Positions 52,671 to 61,086 of a DNA stretch of 64,000 nt are shown here, piece after piece; the stretch's first letter is position 1; the number at the start of each line of letters is the position of its first letter. The notes under the pieces were generated by a model. The model was not told where the DNA came from and did no database searches. It saw only the letters and a program-made list of their open reading frames with translations. Made by a program: the position numbers and the translations under genes. Source of the stretch: Synergistaceae bacterium (GTDB lineage Bacteria > Synergistota > Synergistia > Synergistales > Synergistaceae); NCBI GenBank assembly GCA_021372895.1, contig JAJFTP010000027.1, forward strand, positions 1 through 64,000, in the 5' to 3' direction.

Positions 52671-54032
52671 TTAATCGGCTGCTTTTTCTGCCGTCTCTTC
52701 CTGGTCCTTTTCCGCCACTTCCGCAAACTTGACCTTGGTTATAATGAAATCCATGGTCTTTCGGTTGCGTATCTTTTCTGCAATTTCAAAAAGACGCTCG
52801 CGGTCATTGTAGACATAATCTCTGAATCTCTTGGGATCGATGCGAGATGTAATGGCTATGCGCTGTATTTCCGCATTAAGCTCATCTTGTGTCCACTCTA
52901 TGTCATTAGCCTCTGCTATAGCCTCAAGCACCAGAGAGCGTTTTACTATCTGTCTTGCAGCCGTATCCAGTTCTGTCTCGTAGCTATCCTTATCCATGCC
53001 GCTCTTTTCAAGGAATTCATCGAAAGTCAAGCCGGATTCTCTTTTTATTCTCTCTGCCTGAAGAGCCCTTATAGAATCTTTCTGGCTCTTGATAAGAGAC
53101 TCGGGGATTTCTACTTCCGCAAGATCGCAAATTTTGGAAACAGCTGAATTTTTGAGGCTTTCATTGCTTTCTCTCTCTGCCGCTGCGTTTAACTGCTCCA
53201 TTATGGCAGCCTTGAACTCGTCGACTGTTTTGTGCCTGGACTGGGTGATCTCAGTGACCGTCTCGTCAGTGAGGTCAGGGACCTTCCTATTCATGATCCC
53301 CAGTATCTCTATATCGTAGCGCATCTTCTTTCCTGCAATTTCCTTGTTTTCCATGTCATCTTCAACAAGGAATTCCGCAACGGCGGTATCCCCCGGTCTT
53401 TTCCCCACGATGGCTTCTCTCAATTCAGGACGCATGTCCTCATGTCCGAGATCGATCTCTGTTTTTTCTCCATCTTCAACAGTTTTTATGCTGCCGTCTT
53501 TTTCTATTATACTTGAGCTGTATTTGACGGAGACATAATCATCCTTGGTAATTTCCCGTTCCTCGTAGGTGGGGACAAGTTCGCTGTGTGTATCCAGCAG
53601 ACGCATTATATTATCTTCGAGCATCTTTTCCGTCGGAACGTATATAGTCTTCTCTGCTTCGACGGATTCGAGTTCAGGGAGTACTACTTCCGGAGTAACT
53701 TCAAAAGTTACTTCGATATTTAACGGCTTACCCGCTTCTATCCCGGATGGTTTGATATTTGGTTCTGCAATAAGCTTAAGGTCATAATCCTCGACTATTT
53801 TTTCTATGACATCAGGGATAATGTTCTCCATGGCCTCGGCATATATGTCTTTTTTGCTGAAATAGAGGTCTATGGCCTTGCGTGGAACGTGCCCTTTGCG
53901 GAAACCCTTTATGTTTGACCTCATGGAAAGGTTCTTATACGTCTTCTCAATGGCACTGTTCACCTGCTCGGTGTCGATTTCTGCCTTGAAGACGATAACA
54001 TTCTTTTCCTGAGAAACGACTTCTGTTTTCAA
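52671..54032 (-). CDS. tig: Trigger factor chaperone
   Basis: Ribosome-bound folding helper and prolyl isomerase; 453 aa. The ribosome-docking motif is GFRKGHVPRKAIDLYF near residue 44, followed by an FKBP-like domain (about 150-240) and a long helical C-terminal arm. TTG 54032, 8 bases after GGGG, gives the family N-terminus M-KTEVVSQEK; an earlier TTG at 54050 precedes the ribosome-binding site. Head of tig-clpP-clpX-lon-engB. Confidence 0.96.
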   Translation of the reverse strand: MKTEVVSQEKNVIVFKAEIDTEQVNSAIEKTYKNLSMRSNIKGFRKGHVPRKAIDLYFSKKDIYAEAMENIIPDVIEKIVEDYDLKLIAEPNIKPSGIEAGKPLNIEVTFEVTPEVVLPELESVEAEKTIYVPTEKMLEDNIMRLLDTHSELVPTYEEREITKDDYVSVKYSSSIIEKDGSIKTVEDGEKTEIDLGHEDMRPELREAIVGKRPGDTAVAEFLVEDDMENKEIAGKKMRYDIEILGIMNRKVPDLTDETVTEITQSRHKTVDEFKAAIMEQLNAAAERESNESLKNSAVSKICDLAEVEIPESLIKSQKDSIRALQAERIKRESGLTFDEFLEKSGMDKDSYETELDTAARQIVKRSLVLEAIAEANDIEWTQDELNAEIQRIAITSRIDPKRFRDYVYNDRERLFEIAEKIRNRKTMDFIITKVKFAEVAEKDQEETAEKAAD

Positions 54033-54225
54033 TTTTACTACCCCTTTCAAAATTTGCCTTGTAATGACAATAGCCGTAATATTCTATCATAGGTTGACTG
54101 AATATACAGCTATTATAGTCTATAAAGTATGTAACTTTCTGTGAAATTGGTAAAATTAAGTAGTTACGGCAGATCATACCTAACTGCGCGTGTTTAGCCG
54201 GATCAGTAGTCCCTGATCTGCTTTG
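54033..54225 (-). other. Spacer between tRNA-Gly and tig
   Basis: AT-rich promoter region of tig: TATAAT is present on the minus strand near 54110-54120 without a clear -35. A short hairpin GATCAG/CTGATC lies at about 54201-54218. No coding frame recognised. Confidence 0.4.
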
Positions 54226-54261
54226 AAAAAAACGGACCTGCGAGATGACCCGCAAGTCCGT
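54226..54261 (-). terminator. Terminator after tRNA-Gly
   Basis: Minus-strand ACGGACTTGCG pairs with CGCAGGTCCGT (54232-54261, one mismatch), followed by T6-7. Directly downstream of the tRNA on the same strand. Confidence 0.85.
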
Positions 54262-54270
54262 AAGAAATTC

Positions 54271-54346
54271 TGGAGCGGACAACGGGATTCGGACCCGCGA
54301 CCCTCAGCTTGGGAAGCTGATGCTCTACCAACTGAGCTATGTCCGC
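54271..54346 (-). tRNA. tRNA-Gly(CCC)
   Basis: 76-base cloverleaf read leftward from 54346. Acceptor GCGGACA pairs with TGTCCGC, D-arm has AGCTCAGTTGGTAGAGC, the anticodon stem TCAGC/GCTGA encloses loop TTCCCAA (anticodon CCC), T-arm is CGGGTCCGAATCCCG, and the 3' CCA is genome-encoded. Confidence 0.97.
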
Positions 54347-54505
54347 CTTACATGCCAAATATCGGCAACATGAAGCATATTATCACATTTTTTCTATCTG
54401 CGCCAGAAGACAAATGGAAAAAATATACGGATTTAGGAAATTCGATTAATATTCCGGCTATAGTCCTGCACGTGGTTAAAATTTTTTTACTCAGGTGTAT
54501 ATGAT

Positions 54506-55669
54506 CTATTTCTTGATATGTTCCCCAAAATGAAGCCTCACATTGACTATTTCAGAATGACTCCCTGTGCGGACGGGGAATTTCCATGTACCGCAGCCTG
54601 AACTTATAACCGCATTATAACTGCCTGAGGCAATCAGACCGTAAGTTGCCACGTTTGCCATACCAACCAGAAAGTTAAATGGAAATATCTGCCCATTATG
54701 TGTATGTCCTGATAATTGGAGGTCCACGCCGCACCTTTCCGCTTCTAGGATATCATTGGGCTGGTGGTCAAGCAGTATGAGCGGTTTATTTTTATCTGCG
54801 AAAGCAAGTAGCTTTGACAGCGGAGCACGAGTTGAGGATCTTCTGTCTTTTCTTCCTGTTATGTAAATTCCTGCGGCCGCAACTGTCTCATCGGCAAGGA
54901 CTCTGATCTTAGAACCCTTGAAATAAGACAGAGTCTGCTGGATCCCTCCTAGGTAATCTTCATGATTGCCAGTTACAAAAAAAGTCCCGAGAGAAGCTTT
55001 GATACTGCCCAGACATTTAACTGCATAGTCAATAAGGTCTGCATGCGACCCATGGTCAAACATGTCTCCGCAGATAAATATAATATCAGGCTCCAAAGAT
55101 TTTATCTTTATCCTCAATTTATCAATCTCGCCCTTCTTTATCGACGAACCTAGGTGCAGGTCGGATATCATAACGATATTAAGCGAATCAAGCTGAGATT
55201 GTTTGTTTATAGTGATTTCATAGTTCTTGACGACAAAATTCCGGGCGTTATAAAAACCATAACCAGTTATTGCGGCAGCTATTGCCGGGACCGGTATTCC
55301 CCCTGCGTAACATCTATGAAAAAAACTTATCAGAGGTCCGGTGTCAGGGGAAAAATTAAGCATTATACCCACAATATCTGCTGCCAAAAAAAGGAGGAGA
55401 GAATAGGTAAGCATTCCAAGATACATTGCCCCTGTATAAGCCGCAAGGCAATCGATCATCCGGTGCTCTGACAGCCATGACTGAAAAAATATAGAAGAGA
55501 GGAATACTGCGGCTGAAAGGGAAAAAACTGCCATAGTGCCCCACTTTGGCATCGGAACCATAAAGTAATCAAGCAGCATCAGATATTTAAAGCAGACATA
55601 GATATTGGAAATTATCAGCACTAAAAGTGTCGCCGATATGAAAACCATGAACCGTTTCATTTTTGTCAT
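54506..55669 (-). CDS. Membrane-anchored metallophosphoesterase
   Basis: 387 aa. Four or so hydrophobic helices in residues 8-150, then a calcineurin-like phosphoesterase: VMISDLHLGSS, FICGDMFDHGSHADL, FVTGNHEDYLGG, ILLDHQPNDI and LSGHTHNGQIFPF. Resembles the YkuE/YaeI group; related proteins hydrolyse UDP-diacylglucosamine (LpxG-like) or other phosphodiesters. Substrate not assignable by eye. Confidence 0.88.
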   Translation of the reverse strand: MTKMKRFMVFISATLLVLIISNIYVCFKYLMLLDYFMVPMPKWGTMAVFSLSAAVFLSSIFFQSWLSEHRMIDCLAAYTGAMYLGMLTYSLLLFLAADIVGIMLNFSPDTGPLISFFHRCYAGGIPVPAIAAAITGYGFYNARNFVVKNYEITINKQSQLDSLNIVMISDLHLGSSIKKGEIDKLRIKIKSLEPDIIFICGDMFDHGSHADLIDYAVKCLGSIKASLGTFFVTGNHEDYLGGIQQTLSYFKGSKIRVLADETVAAAGIYITGRKDRRSSTRAPLSKLLAFADKNKPLILLDHQPNDILEAERCGVDLQLSGHTHNGQIFPFNFLVGMANVATYGLIASGSYNAVISSGCGTWKFPVRTGSHSEIVNVRLHFGEHIKK

Positions 55670-55765
55670 AGCGCAATTATATCATTGCCCAGGCTTTTAC
55701 ATTTTCGTTAGTCTTGCCTAATTTTTAACCGCAATAAAAAAACAAAAAAATATTTTCTCCCCTCC

Positions 55766-55794
55766 TTGACAAATATGAAAACATATGCTAAATA
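55766..55794 (+). promoter_or_regulatory. Promoter of hsp20
   Basis: TTGACA (55766-55771), 17-base spacer, TAAATA (55789-55794). Transcription would start at about 55801, inside the CIRCE element. Confidence 0.8.
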
Positions 55795-55798
55795 TTAT

Positions 55799-55825
55799 TT
55801 AGCACTCAAGGGTCATGAGTGCTAA
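55799..55825 (+). promoter_or_regulatory. CIRCE operator (HrcA site)
   Basis: Perfect consensus TTAGCACTC, nine bases, GAGTGCTAA, placed over the transcription start of hsp20. Implies repression by HrcA and heat induction. hrcA itself is not in the window. Confidence 0.95.
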
Positions 55826-55865
55826 CAAAAAAAACGAAAAAACTATTGAAAAGGAGTTGTTGATC

Positions 55866-56318
55866 ATGGTTGGATTAGTACCCTTCAACAGGAGAAGCAA
55901 GGATGTTGCGGCAAGTACCGGTTTTGGTGACTTTTACAACGTGCTTGATGACTTTTTTTCTAACGATTGGCCATTTAGGCGGAGTCTTGCGAATGACACA
56001 TTCAAGGTCGATGTGCAGGATAACGACAATGAGTATCTAATAGAAGCTGAAATGCCAGGAGTGGACAAAAAAGACATCAACGTTGCGCTCGATGAGGGTA
56101 AGCTGTTGATTTCTGTCACAAGGGATGAGAAAACCGAAGAGAAAAATAAGAATTTCATCCACAGAGAGAGACGGCAGGTTTCAATGAGCAGGTCAATTTA
56201 TTTGGCAGACGCAAAGAATGAGGGAATAAAAGCAAAGCTGGAAAACGGGCTGTTGCGCATCACTGTCCCGAAAGAAGAAAAACCAGGCACCACTACTATA
56301 GCTATTGATGTCGAGTAG
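55866..56318 (+). CDS. Small heat-shock protein, Hsp20/alpha-crystallin family
   Basis: 150 aa from ATG 55866, preceded by AAGGAG. The longer frame (from 55815) begins inside the CIRCE operator and is not credible. Alpha-crystallin core from DTFKVDVQDNDNEYLIEAEM, PGVDKKDINVALDEGKLLIS, and LENGLLRITVPKEE. ATP-independent holdase that forms oligomers. HrcA control through CIRCE is unusual for Hsp20 compared with groESL/dnaK but known. Confidence 0.94.
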   Translation: MVGLVPFNRRSKDVAASTGFGDFYNVLDDFFSNDWPFRRSLANDTFKVDVQDNDNEYLIEAEMPGVDKKDINVALDEGKLLISVTRDEKTEEKNKNFIHRERRQVSMSRSIYLADAKNEGIKAKLENGLLRITVPKEEKPGTTTIAIDVE

Positions 56319-56333
56319 CGACATGTGCAGCTG

Positions 56334-56370
56334 AATAGGCGCTCCGGAAAGACCCGCCGGAGCGCCTATT
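56334..56370 (+). terminator. Hairpin after hsp20
   Basis: Perfect 14-bp stem AATAGGCGCTCCGG (56334-56347) / CCGGAGCGCCTATT (56357-56370) with a 9-base loop between convergent hsp20 and the CDGSH gene. No T-run on either side, but the stem is very strong. Confidence 0.65.
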
Positions 56371-56392
56371 CATATTCAGGTGTGATCTATAT

Positions 56393-57085
56393 TTATATAT
56401 GCTTGTCGATGAATTTTATTGAAACATGGGTCGCATTGCAGAACGGTTTGTTGTCTGATTCTCCGCAGCGGCAGAGGACTACTCTGTTTCTGATCTCATA
56501 TTCGAAGCCATCCGATGATTCGATCGGAATATTGCCTTTTACAAAAATCCCCCCGCTTACTCCTTCTTCCGGATCCTGTATGATATCAATGGCTGGCTCA
56601 TATACAGGCTCGATCATTTTGCCTTTTTTGTCTACAGAAGTAAGCCTGCCGGAAGGGCAATCAGAGGCTGCTTTTATTGCTTCTTCTTTATTTTCCTGAT
56701 CGTATGAGTTCTCCGTCAGTTCCCATGCATTTCCTTTATTTCTGTGACAGAAACGGGCAAAGGCACACCGATTATCATCCAGCAAATCAATTGCAAAACC
56801 TTCAAGCAATTCTGCCCTGTCTTCGTATTTTGTATTTTCTGCTGTTTCCGTACCGACGAATCCTGCCTTCTTATGGGTCCCGTCGCAAAATGGTGCGTTT
56901 TTTGATTTTCCGCAGCGGCACAGTGCATATTCCTCAGACTGTGGCAGTTTGCGCCCATCCTGAAATTCATAACCGCCATCCCCGGTAGGGGTTATTATTG
57001 TCTCATACAGCGGCACATTTCCAAAGACAATATATGGTCCATCCTTTGTTACCTTTATTTTTTGTTTTTTACTCCGTTCCATCAT
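56393..57085 (-). CDS. Double CDGSH iron-sulfur protein
   Basis: 230 aa with two CDGSH-type [2Fe-2S] sites of the 3Cys-1His kind: CRCGKSKNAPFCDGTH (about residues 56-71) and CRCGESDNKPFCNATH near the C-terminus. Between them is a segment with spaced cysteines (CAFARFCH and ASDCPSGRL) resembling the Fer4_19-like insert of larger bacterial mitoNEET-type proteins. Likely a redox or cluster-transfer protein; partners unknown. It lies next to a CoA-disulfide reductase. Confidence 0.88.
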   Translation of the reverse strand: MMERSKKQKIKVTKDGPYIVFGNVPLYETIITPTGDGGYEFQDGRKLPQSEEYALCRCGKSKNAPFCDGTHKKAGFVGTETAENTKYEDRAELLEGFAIDLLDDNRCAFARFCHRNKGNAWELTENSYDQENKEEAIKAASDCPSGRLTSVDKKGKMIEPVYEPAIDIIQDPEEGVSGGIFVKGNIPIESSDGFEYEIRNRVVLCRCGESDNKPFCNATHVSIKFIDKHI

Positions 57086-57129
57086 AATAATCAGACCTTC
57101 ATAGTTTAATTTAAGATTGTAATTATATA

Positions 57130-57159
57130 ATTATGCACATAGATAATTTTAACAGTCAA
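57130..57159 (-). promoter_or_regulatory. Possible promoter of the CDGSH gene
   Basis: Minus strand TTGACT (57159-57154), 18-base spacer, CATAAT (57135-57130). Confidence 0.45.
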
Positions 57160-57172
57160 ATATCAGCTAAAA

Positions 57173-58819
57173 TCAATCTTGTTTTTCATGCGTTATCATG
57201 TATTGCTTATACCCGCCGGAAAGGTTATATACCTTATTAAATCCATTATTAGCCAATATGTTCTGGGCAGCGTTTCCTGTAGTCCCCTTGTTGCAGTAGG
57301 TTACCGCAACAGTTTCCTTATCAAGAATATCAGTGGCACTCCTGAGTTTTTCCTGGGAGACGCTCTTTGCTGTTTCTATATGGCCTTTTTCATATTGGAC
57401 TGCATCCCTCGCGTCGATGAGTGTATAACTTTCACCGGATCGCATCAAAGTATCCAAAGCCTGTGCCGTGATCAACGGCCTGTTTTTATTGATAGCGTTA
57501 TCCAGTATCATGCCAGTGTACATTACAGGGTCTTTCGTCGTTGAAAACTGTGGAGCATAGGCCAAATCAAGATGGAATAGATCTTCTGCCTTAGCTTTGA
57601 AGGTAATTGCGGTCACAAAAACATCTATTCTTTTATCCACACCATCAAAGCCTACGATCTGTGCTCCGATCAATCGTCCCGATGTTCTGTCCGCTATGCC
57701 TTTGATTACCATATCTCTACCGCCCATATATTCTGGCTTATTCGGTTTGATGTTGTGGCATACCTCAACATCGTATCCCAATTCACGTGCTTCGCGTTCG
57801 GACAATCCCGTCTGCGCCACTGTCATGTCGAAAATTTTGAAGATCCCGGTCCCCAAAATCCCCCTGAACTCAAGACTGCCACCTGTAACGCAGTCCCCTG
57901 CTATTCTGCCTGTCTTGTTTGCGGTGGAACCAAGCGGCCGGTAAACATGTTTCCCTGTTACAACATGGAATTGCTCTATGCAGTCACCACAGGCATAAAT
58001 ATTGTTTATACTCGTCTGCATCTTCGTATCCACCCGAATTGCACCGGCAACGCCAAGCTCTATCCCGGCTGCTTTAGCCAACTCAGTATTTGGATGTACT
58101 CCGGTGGACAGAAGGACCATGTCGGTTTTTATTTCCTTGCCATCCGATAAAATGACACTGCTTTCTGTGATTTCAGAAACAGAAACGTCGGTCAAAACAA
58201 GAACACCGTTCTTTTCAATATGCTCTCTCACATAAACAGCCATGTCGCTGTCAAGCCCGGGTGTGACCTGTGCGAGCTTTTCAAGCATGGTCACTTCAAT
58301 CCCAAGCCCCTTCAGATTTTCACAGACTTCAAGTCCGATAGATCCGGTGCCTATTATTACGGCAGACTTTGGAGAATTTGTATCAATATAGGTTTTGATC
58401 CGATTCATATCATTGATATTGCGCAAGGTGAAGACATGGCCGGTGTCTGCGCCTTTTATCGGAGGTACGATCGCGCTTGCCCCTGAAGCGATCACAAGTT
58501 TGTCATAAACATCCGTCAAAATCTCACCCGATGAGAGATTTTTTATCTCTATTGTCTTCCTGTCCGGATTAATGGAAAGCACCTCGTGCAGGGTAAAAAT
58601 ATCCACATTATATTTGTTTTTGAAATAAGCGGCATCGCGTGGGATCAGTGTATTTGCACTCCGGACCTGGCCGCCTATGTAATACGGCATGCCGCAGCCG
58701 GAATAAGAGATAAAACTATCTCGTTCATAGACAATTATTTCAGCATCCTCGCTGTTTCTCCTTGCCTTTGCGGCAGCAGATGTTCCGGCGGCAACGGCTC
58801 CGATGATTATGATCCTCAT
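57173..58819 (-). CDS. CoA-disulfide reductase with C-terminal rhodanese domain
   Basis: 548 aa FAD/NAD(P)H flavoprotein. FAD fold IIIGAVAAGTSAAAKARR, redox Cys42 in ISYSGCGMPYYIGGQ, second FAD motif NIYACGDCIEQ. Residues ~460-545 form a rhodanese domain with active Cys in VTYCNKGTTGNAAQ. This CoADR-RHD architecture reduces CoA disulfide or persulfide/polysulfide and is common in anaerobes. ATG 58819 follows AAGGAGG. Confidence 0.92.
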   Translation of the reverse strand: MRIIIIGAVAAGTSAAAKARRNSEDAEIIVYERDSFISYSGCGMPYYIGGQVRSANTLIPRDAAYFKNKYNVDIFTLHEVLSINPDRKTIEIKNLSSGEILTDVYDKLVIASGASAIVPPIKGADTGHVFTLRNINDMNRIKTYIDTNSPKSAVIIGTGSIGLEVCENLKGLGIEVTMLEKLAQVTPGLDSDMAVYVREHIEKNGVLVLTDVSVSEITESSVILSDGKEIKTDMVLLSTGVHPNTELAKAAGIELGVAGAIRVDTKMQTSINNIYACGDCIEQFHVVTGKHVYRPLGSTANKTGRIAGDCVTGGSLEFRGILGTGIFKIFDMTVAQTGLSEREARELGYDVEVCHNIKPNKPEYMGGRDMVIKGIADRTSGRLIGAQIVGFDGVDKRIDVFVTAITFKAKAEDLFHLDLAYAPQFSTTKDPVMYTGMILDNAINKNRPLITAQALDTLMRSGESYTLIDARDAVQYEKGHIETAKSVSQEKLRSATDILDKETVAVTYCNKGTTGNAAQNILANNGFNKVYNLSGGYKQYMITHEKQD

Positions 58820-58920
58820 AATATTTCCTCCTTCAACGATATGACCTCCCCAGCATAAACCTAATGTAATATGTGGTGATATCCATCAAATAAGCTTCAC
58901 GATAGATATATTGTCCGTTT

Positions 58921-60102
58921 TTATTTCACCAGCTTATAAATCTCCAGTACATCCTGCCAATAAAGTTTCTTGAGTCCGCCGAGGGGGTGCTCGTCACCGC
59001 CGTATGCGATCCTGGTCGCCTTCTTTGCCATCAGCTCCAGTTGATCCTCTCCGACACCAAGCTTCGATATCGTATCCGGAAGCCCCATCTTACTAAAAAA
59101 TTCACGCAGGCGGGAGATACCCTCCAGGATAATCGTTTCGGGGGAACGGTAGCTGCCCTCCACGCCCATGACATTGACCGCGAATTGCAGGAACATATTG
59201 ATGTTGTCTTTATAAACATATTGCATCCAAGCAGGGGTTAATACGGCAAGGCCCGCACCGTGGGCGACATCATAAATAGCGGAGAGCTCATGTTCCATGC
59301 CGTGGCAGGCCCAATCCTGTTCGCGGCCCATACCTACAAGACCGTTGTGGGCAATCGTACCGGCGAAGCCAACTTCGGCCCAGGCATCGTAGTTTTTCGG
59401 GGTTTTGATTACCATGAGAGCATTCCTCATGATAGTTTTCAACGTCGTTTCACAAAGACCATCTGTCAAATCGGTGTGCGTAGTATTGGTGAAATAACGT
59501 TCAAAAACATGGCTCATCATATCCGCCACTCCGTTGGCGATCTGATTTTCAGGCAGAGTGAAGAATAACTCGGGGTTTATGATGCTTAGTAAAGGGCGCA
59601 GCTTCGGGTTGCCGTATCCCAGCTTCATCCTCTTTTCTTCGTTGGTGACGACCGTATTGCCGCTCGATTCGCTGCCGGACGCCGGAATGGTCAGGATGGT
59701 GGCAACCGGAAGCGCTTTGTCGATTGGTTTGCCCTCCTCGTAGATATCCCAAACATCTCCGTCATAATACACGCCCATGGCGATAGCTTTGGCGGAATCG
59801 ATCACACTTCCGCCTCCTACTGCAAGGATCAGCCCAATATTTTCTTTTTTACAAAGAAGAATCCCTTCACGCACGAGGGAAAGGCGGGGATTCGGCTTTA
59901 CGCCGCCAAGCTCCGCGAAATCCAAGCCGCTTGCCTTTATAGAAGTGACCACCGTATCGTACAAACCACTCTTCTTAATACTGCCGCCGCCGTAATGCAG
60001 CAGAACTTTGTTTGCATGCGGCTTCAGCAAATCACCGATTTCCTTATGTGTGTCCCTGCCGAAGAGGATCCGTGTCGGTGCGTAAAAATCAAAATTAAGC
60101 AT
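58921..60102 (-). CDS. Iron-containing alcohol dehydrogenase (butanol dehydrogenase-like)
   Basis: Group III alcohol dehydrogenase, 393 aa. NAD(P) site GGGSVIDSAKAIAMG; metal ligands in GVADMMSHVFERYF and HGMEHELSAIYDVAHGAGLAVL. Closest in look to YqhD/BdhA type NADPH-dependent aldehyde reductases; the physiological aldehyde is unknown. Monocistronic in appearance. Confidence 0.92.
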   Translation of the reverse strand: MLNFDFYAPTRILFGRDTHKEIGDLLKPHANKVLLHYGGGSIKKSGLYDTVVTSIKASGLDFAELGGVKPNPRLSLVREGILLCKKENIGLILAVGGGSVIDSAKAIAMGVYYDGDVWDIYEEGKPIDKALPVATILTIPASGSESSGNTVVTNEEKRMKLGYGNPKLRPLLSIINPELFFTLPENQIANGVADMMSHVFERYFTNTTHTDLTDGLCETTLKTIMRNALMVIKTPKNYDAWAEVGFAGTIAHNGLVGMGREQDWACHGMEHELSAIYDVAHGAGLAVLTPAWMQYVYKDNINMFLQFAVNVMGVEGSYRSPETIILEGISRLREFFSKMGLPDTISKLGVGEDQLELMAKKATRIAYGGDEHPLGGLKKLYWQDVLEIYKLVK

Positions 60103-60168
60103 AATTTTCCCCCGTTTCTTTTAAAATATCTTATCCTGATCTGGCAGATAAATGTGAAACTTGAACCG

Positions 60169-61086
60169 TTATTTTAAAAATCCATTCAAAACAGCTTCTT
60201 CTGCTTCTTTTTCAGTCATGCCCAGCGACATCAGTTTAATTAACTGTTCAGAAGCAATTTTACCTATTGCCGCTTCATGGATCAACTGAGCGTCAGAATT
60301 AAAGGCTGAGATTTCAGGAACAGACGATACCTGTGCTTGGTCCATTATAATAGAATCACACTGGATATGGCCGCGGCATCTGGCATAACCGCGCATATTC
60401 AAATGGAACAGCTGTCTGGAATTATTCTGCGCAACTGACCGTGAGATGATTTGAGCGGATGCATCTTCCCCCATCAAACTTACCGTAATATTGGATTCGG
60501 CTCTCTGATCCAAATAGGTGAGGAGCCTTTCGGTTACAATCAACCGTGCATTTTTCTGCAAACGCACTTCTGTCTCCCGCAATGCGCTGTCGATCCCTTT
60601 GATTTGAACCATTTCGAGCTCGGCGGTGCCGTTCTCTTCCACTTCAATGATGGTTTTTGGGTTTAGGATCCTGGCTCCGCCGCCCTCTCCCTCGCCGTAA
60701 TGTTTTTCCACATACTTCATCCTGGCACCTTTACGTATAAAGAATTCATGGATCCCATCATGTTGGGCTTTTTGGCTGCCCGGGTTATGGATCCCGCAGC
60801 CGGCGACAATCAACACATCCGCATCCTCCCCCACTTCAAACGTATTGTAAACGAGGTCATCCATACCTTGAGATAAAATTACCGGGATGTGCACGCTTTC
60901 TCCTTTAGTTCCGGCCTTTATTGTTACATCGATGCCAGGCTTATCTTTTTTTGTGACTATATTGATATTAGCTGTTGTATGACGGTCTACACCCTGCCCG
61001 TTTTTCCGTATATTGAATGCCCCCTGAGGTATCTCATGCAAATCGGCGACTTCAGCCAACAGTTTTTTATCTATTGCATCCAGCAT
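60169..61086 (-). CDS. sufB: SufB/SufD-like scaffold protein of a minimal Suf system
   Basis: 305 aa from ATG 61086, preceded by a GGTGG/GGAAG binding region; it overlaps sufC by 20 bases. Right-handed beta-helix SufBD core: KYVEKHYGEGEGGGARILNP, VQIKGIDSALRETEVRLQ, HLNMRGYARCRGHIQCDSII, and the C-terminal ISAFNSDAQLIHEAAIGKI. Much shorter than E. coli SufB (~495 aa) and with no separate SufD, as in the two-gene SufCB (SMS-like) systems of archaea and anaerobes. Assembles Fe-S clusters. Confidence 0.92.
   Translation of the reverse strand: MLDAIDKKLLAEVADLHEIPQGAFNIRKNGQGVDRHTTANINIVTKKDKPGIDVTIKAGTKGESVHIPVILSQGMDDLVYNTFEVGEDADVLIVAGCGIHNPGSQKAQHDGIHEFFIRKGARMKYVEKHYGEGEGGGARILNPKTIIEVEENGTAELEMVQIKGIDSALRETEVRLQKNARLIVTERLLTYLDQRAESNITVSLMGEDASAQIISRSVAQNNSRQLFHLNMRGYARCRGHIQCDSIIMDQAQVSSVPEISAFNSDAQLIHEAAIGKIASEQLIKLMSLGMTEKEAEEAVLNGFLK

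Noticed and set aside
55815-55865. Extra 17 codons at the Hsp20 N-terminus
   Set aside because: They begin inside the CIRCE operator; AAGGAG precedes the ATG at 55866.
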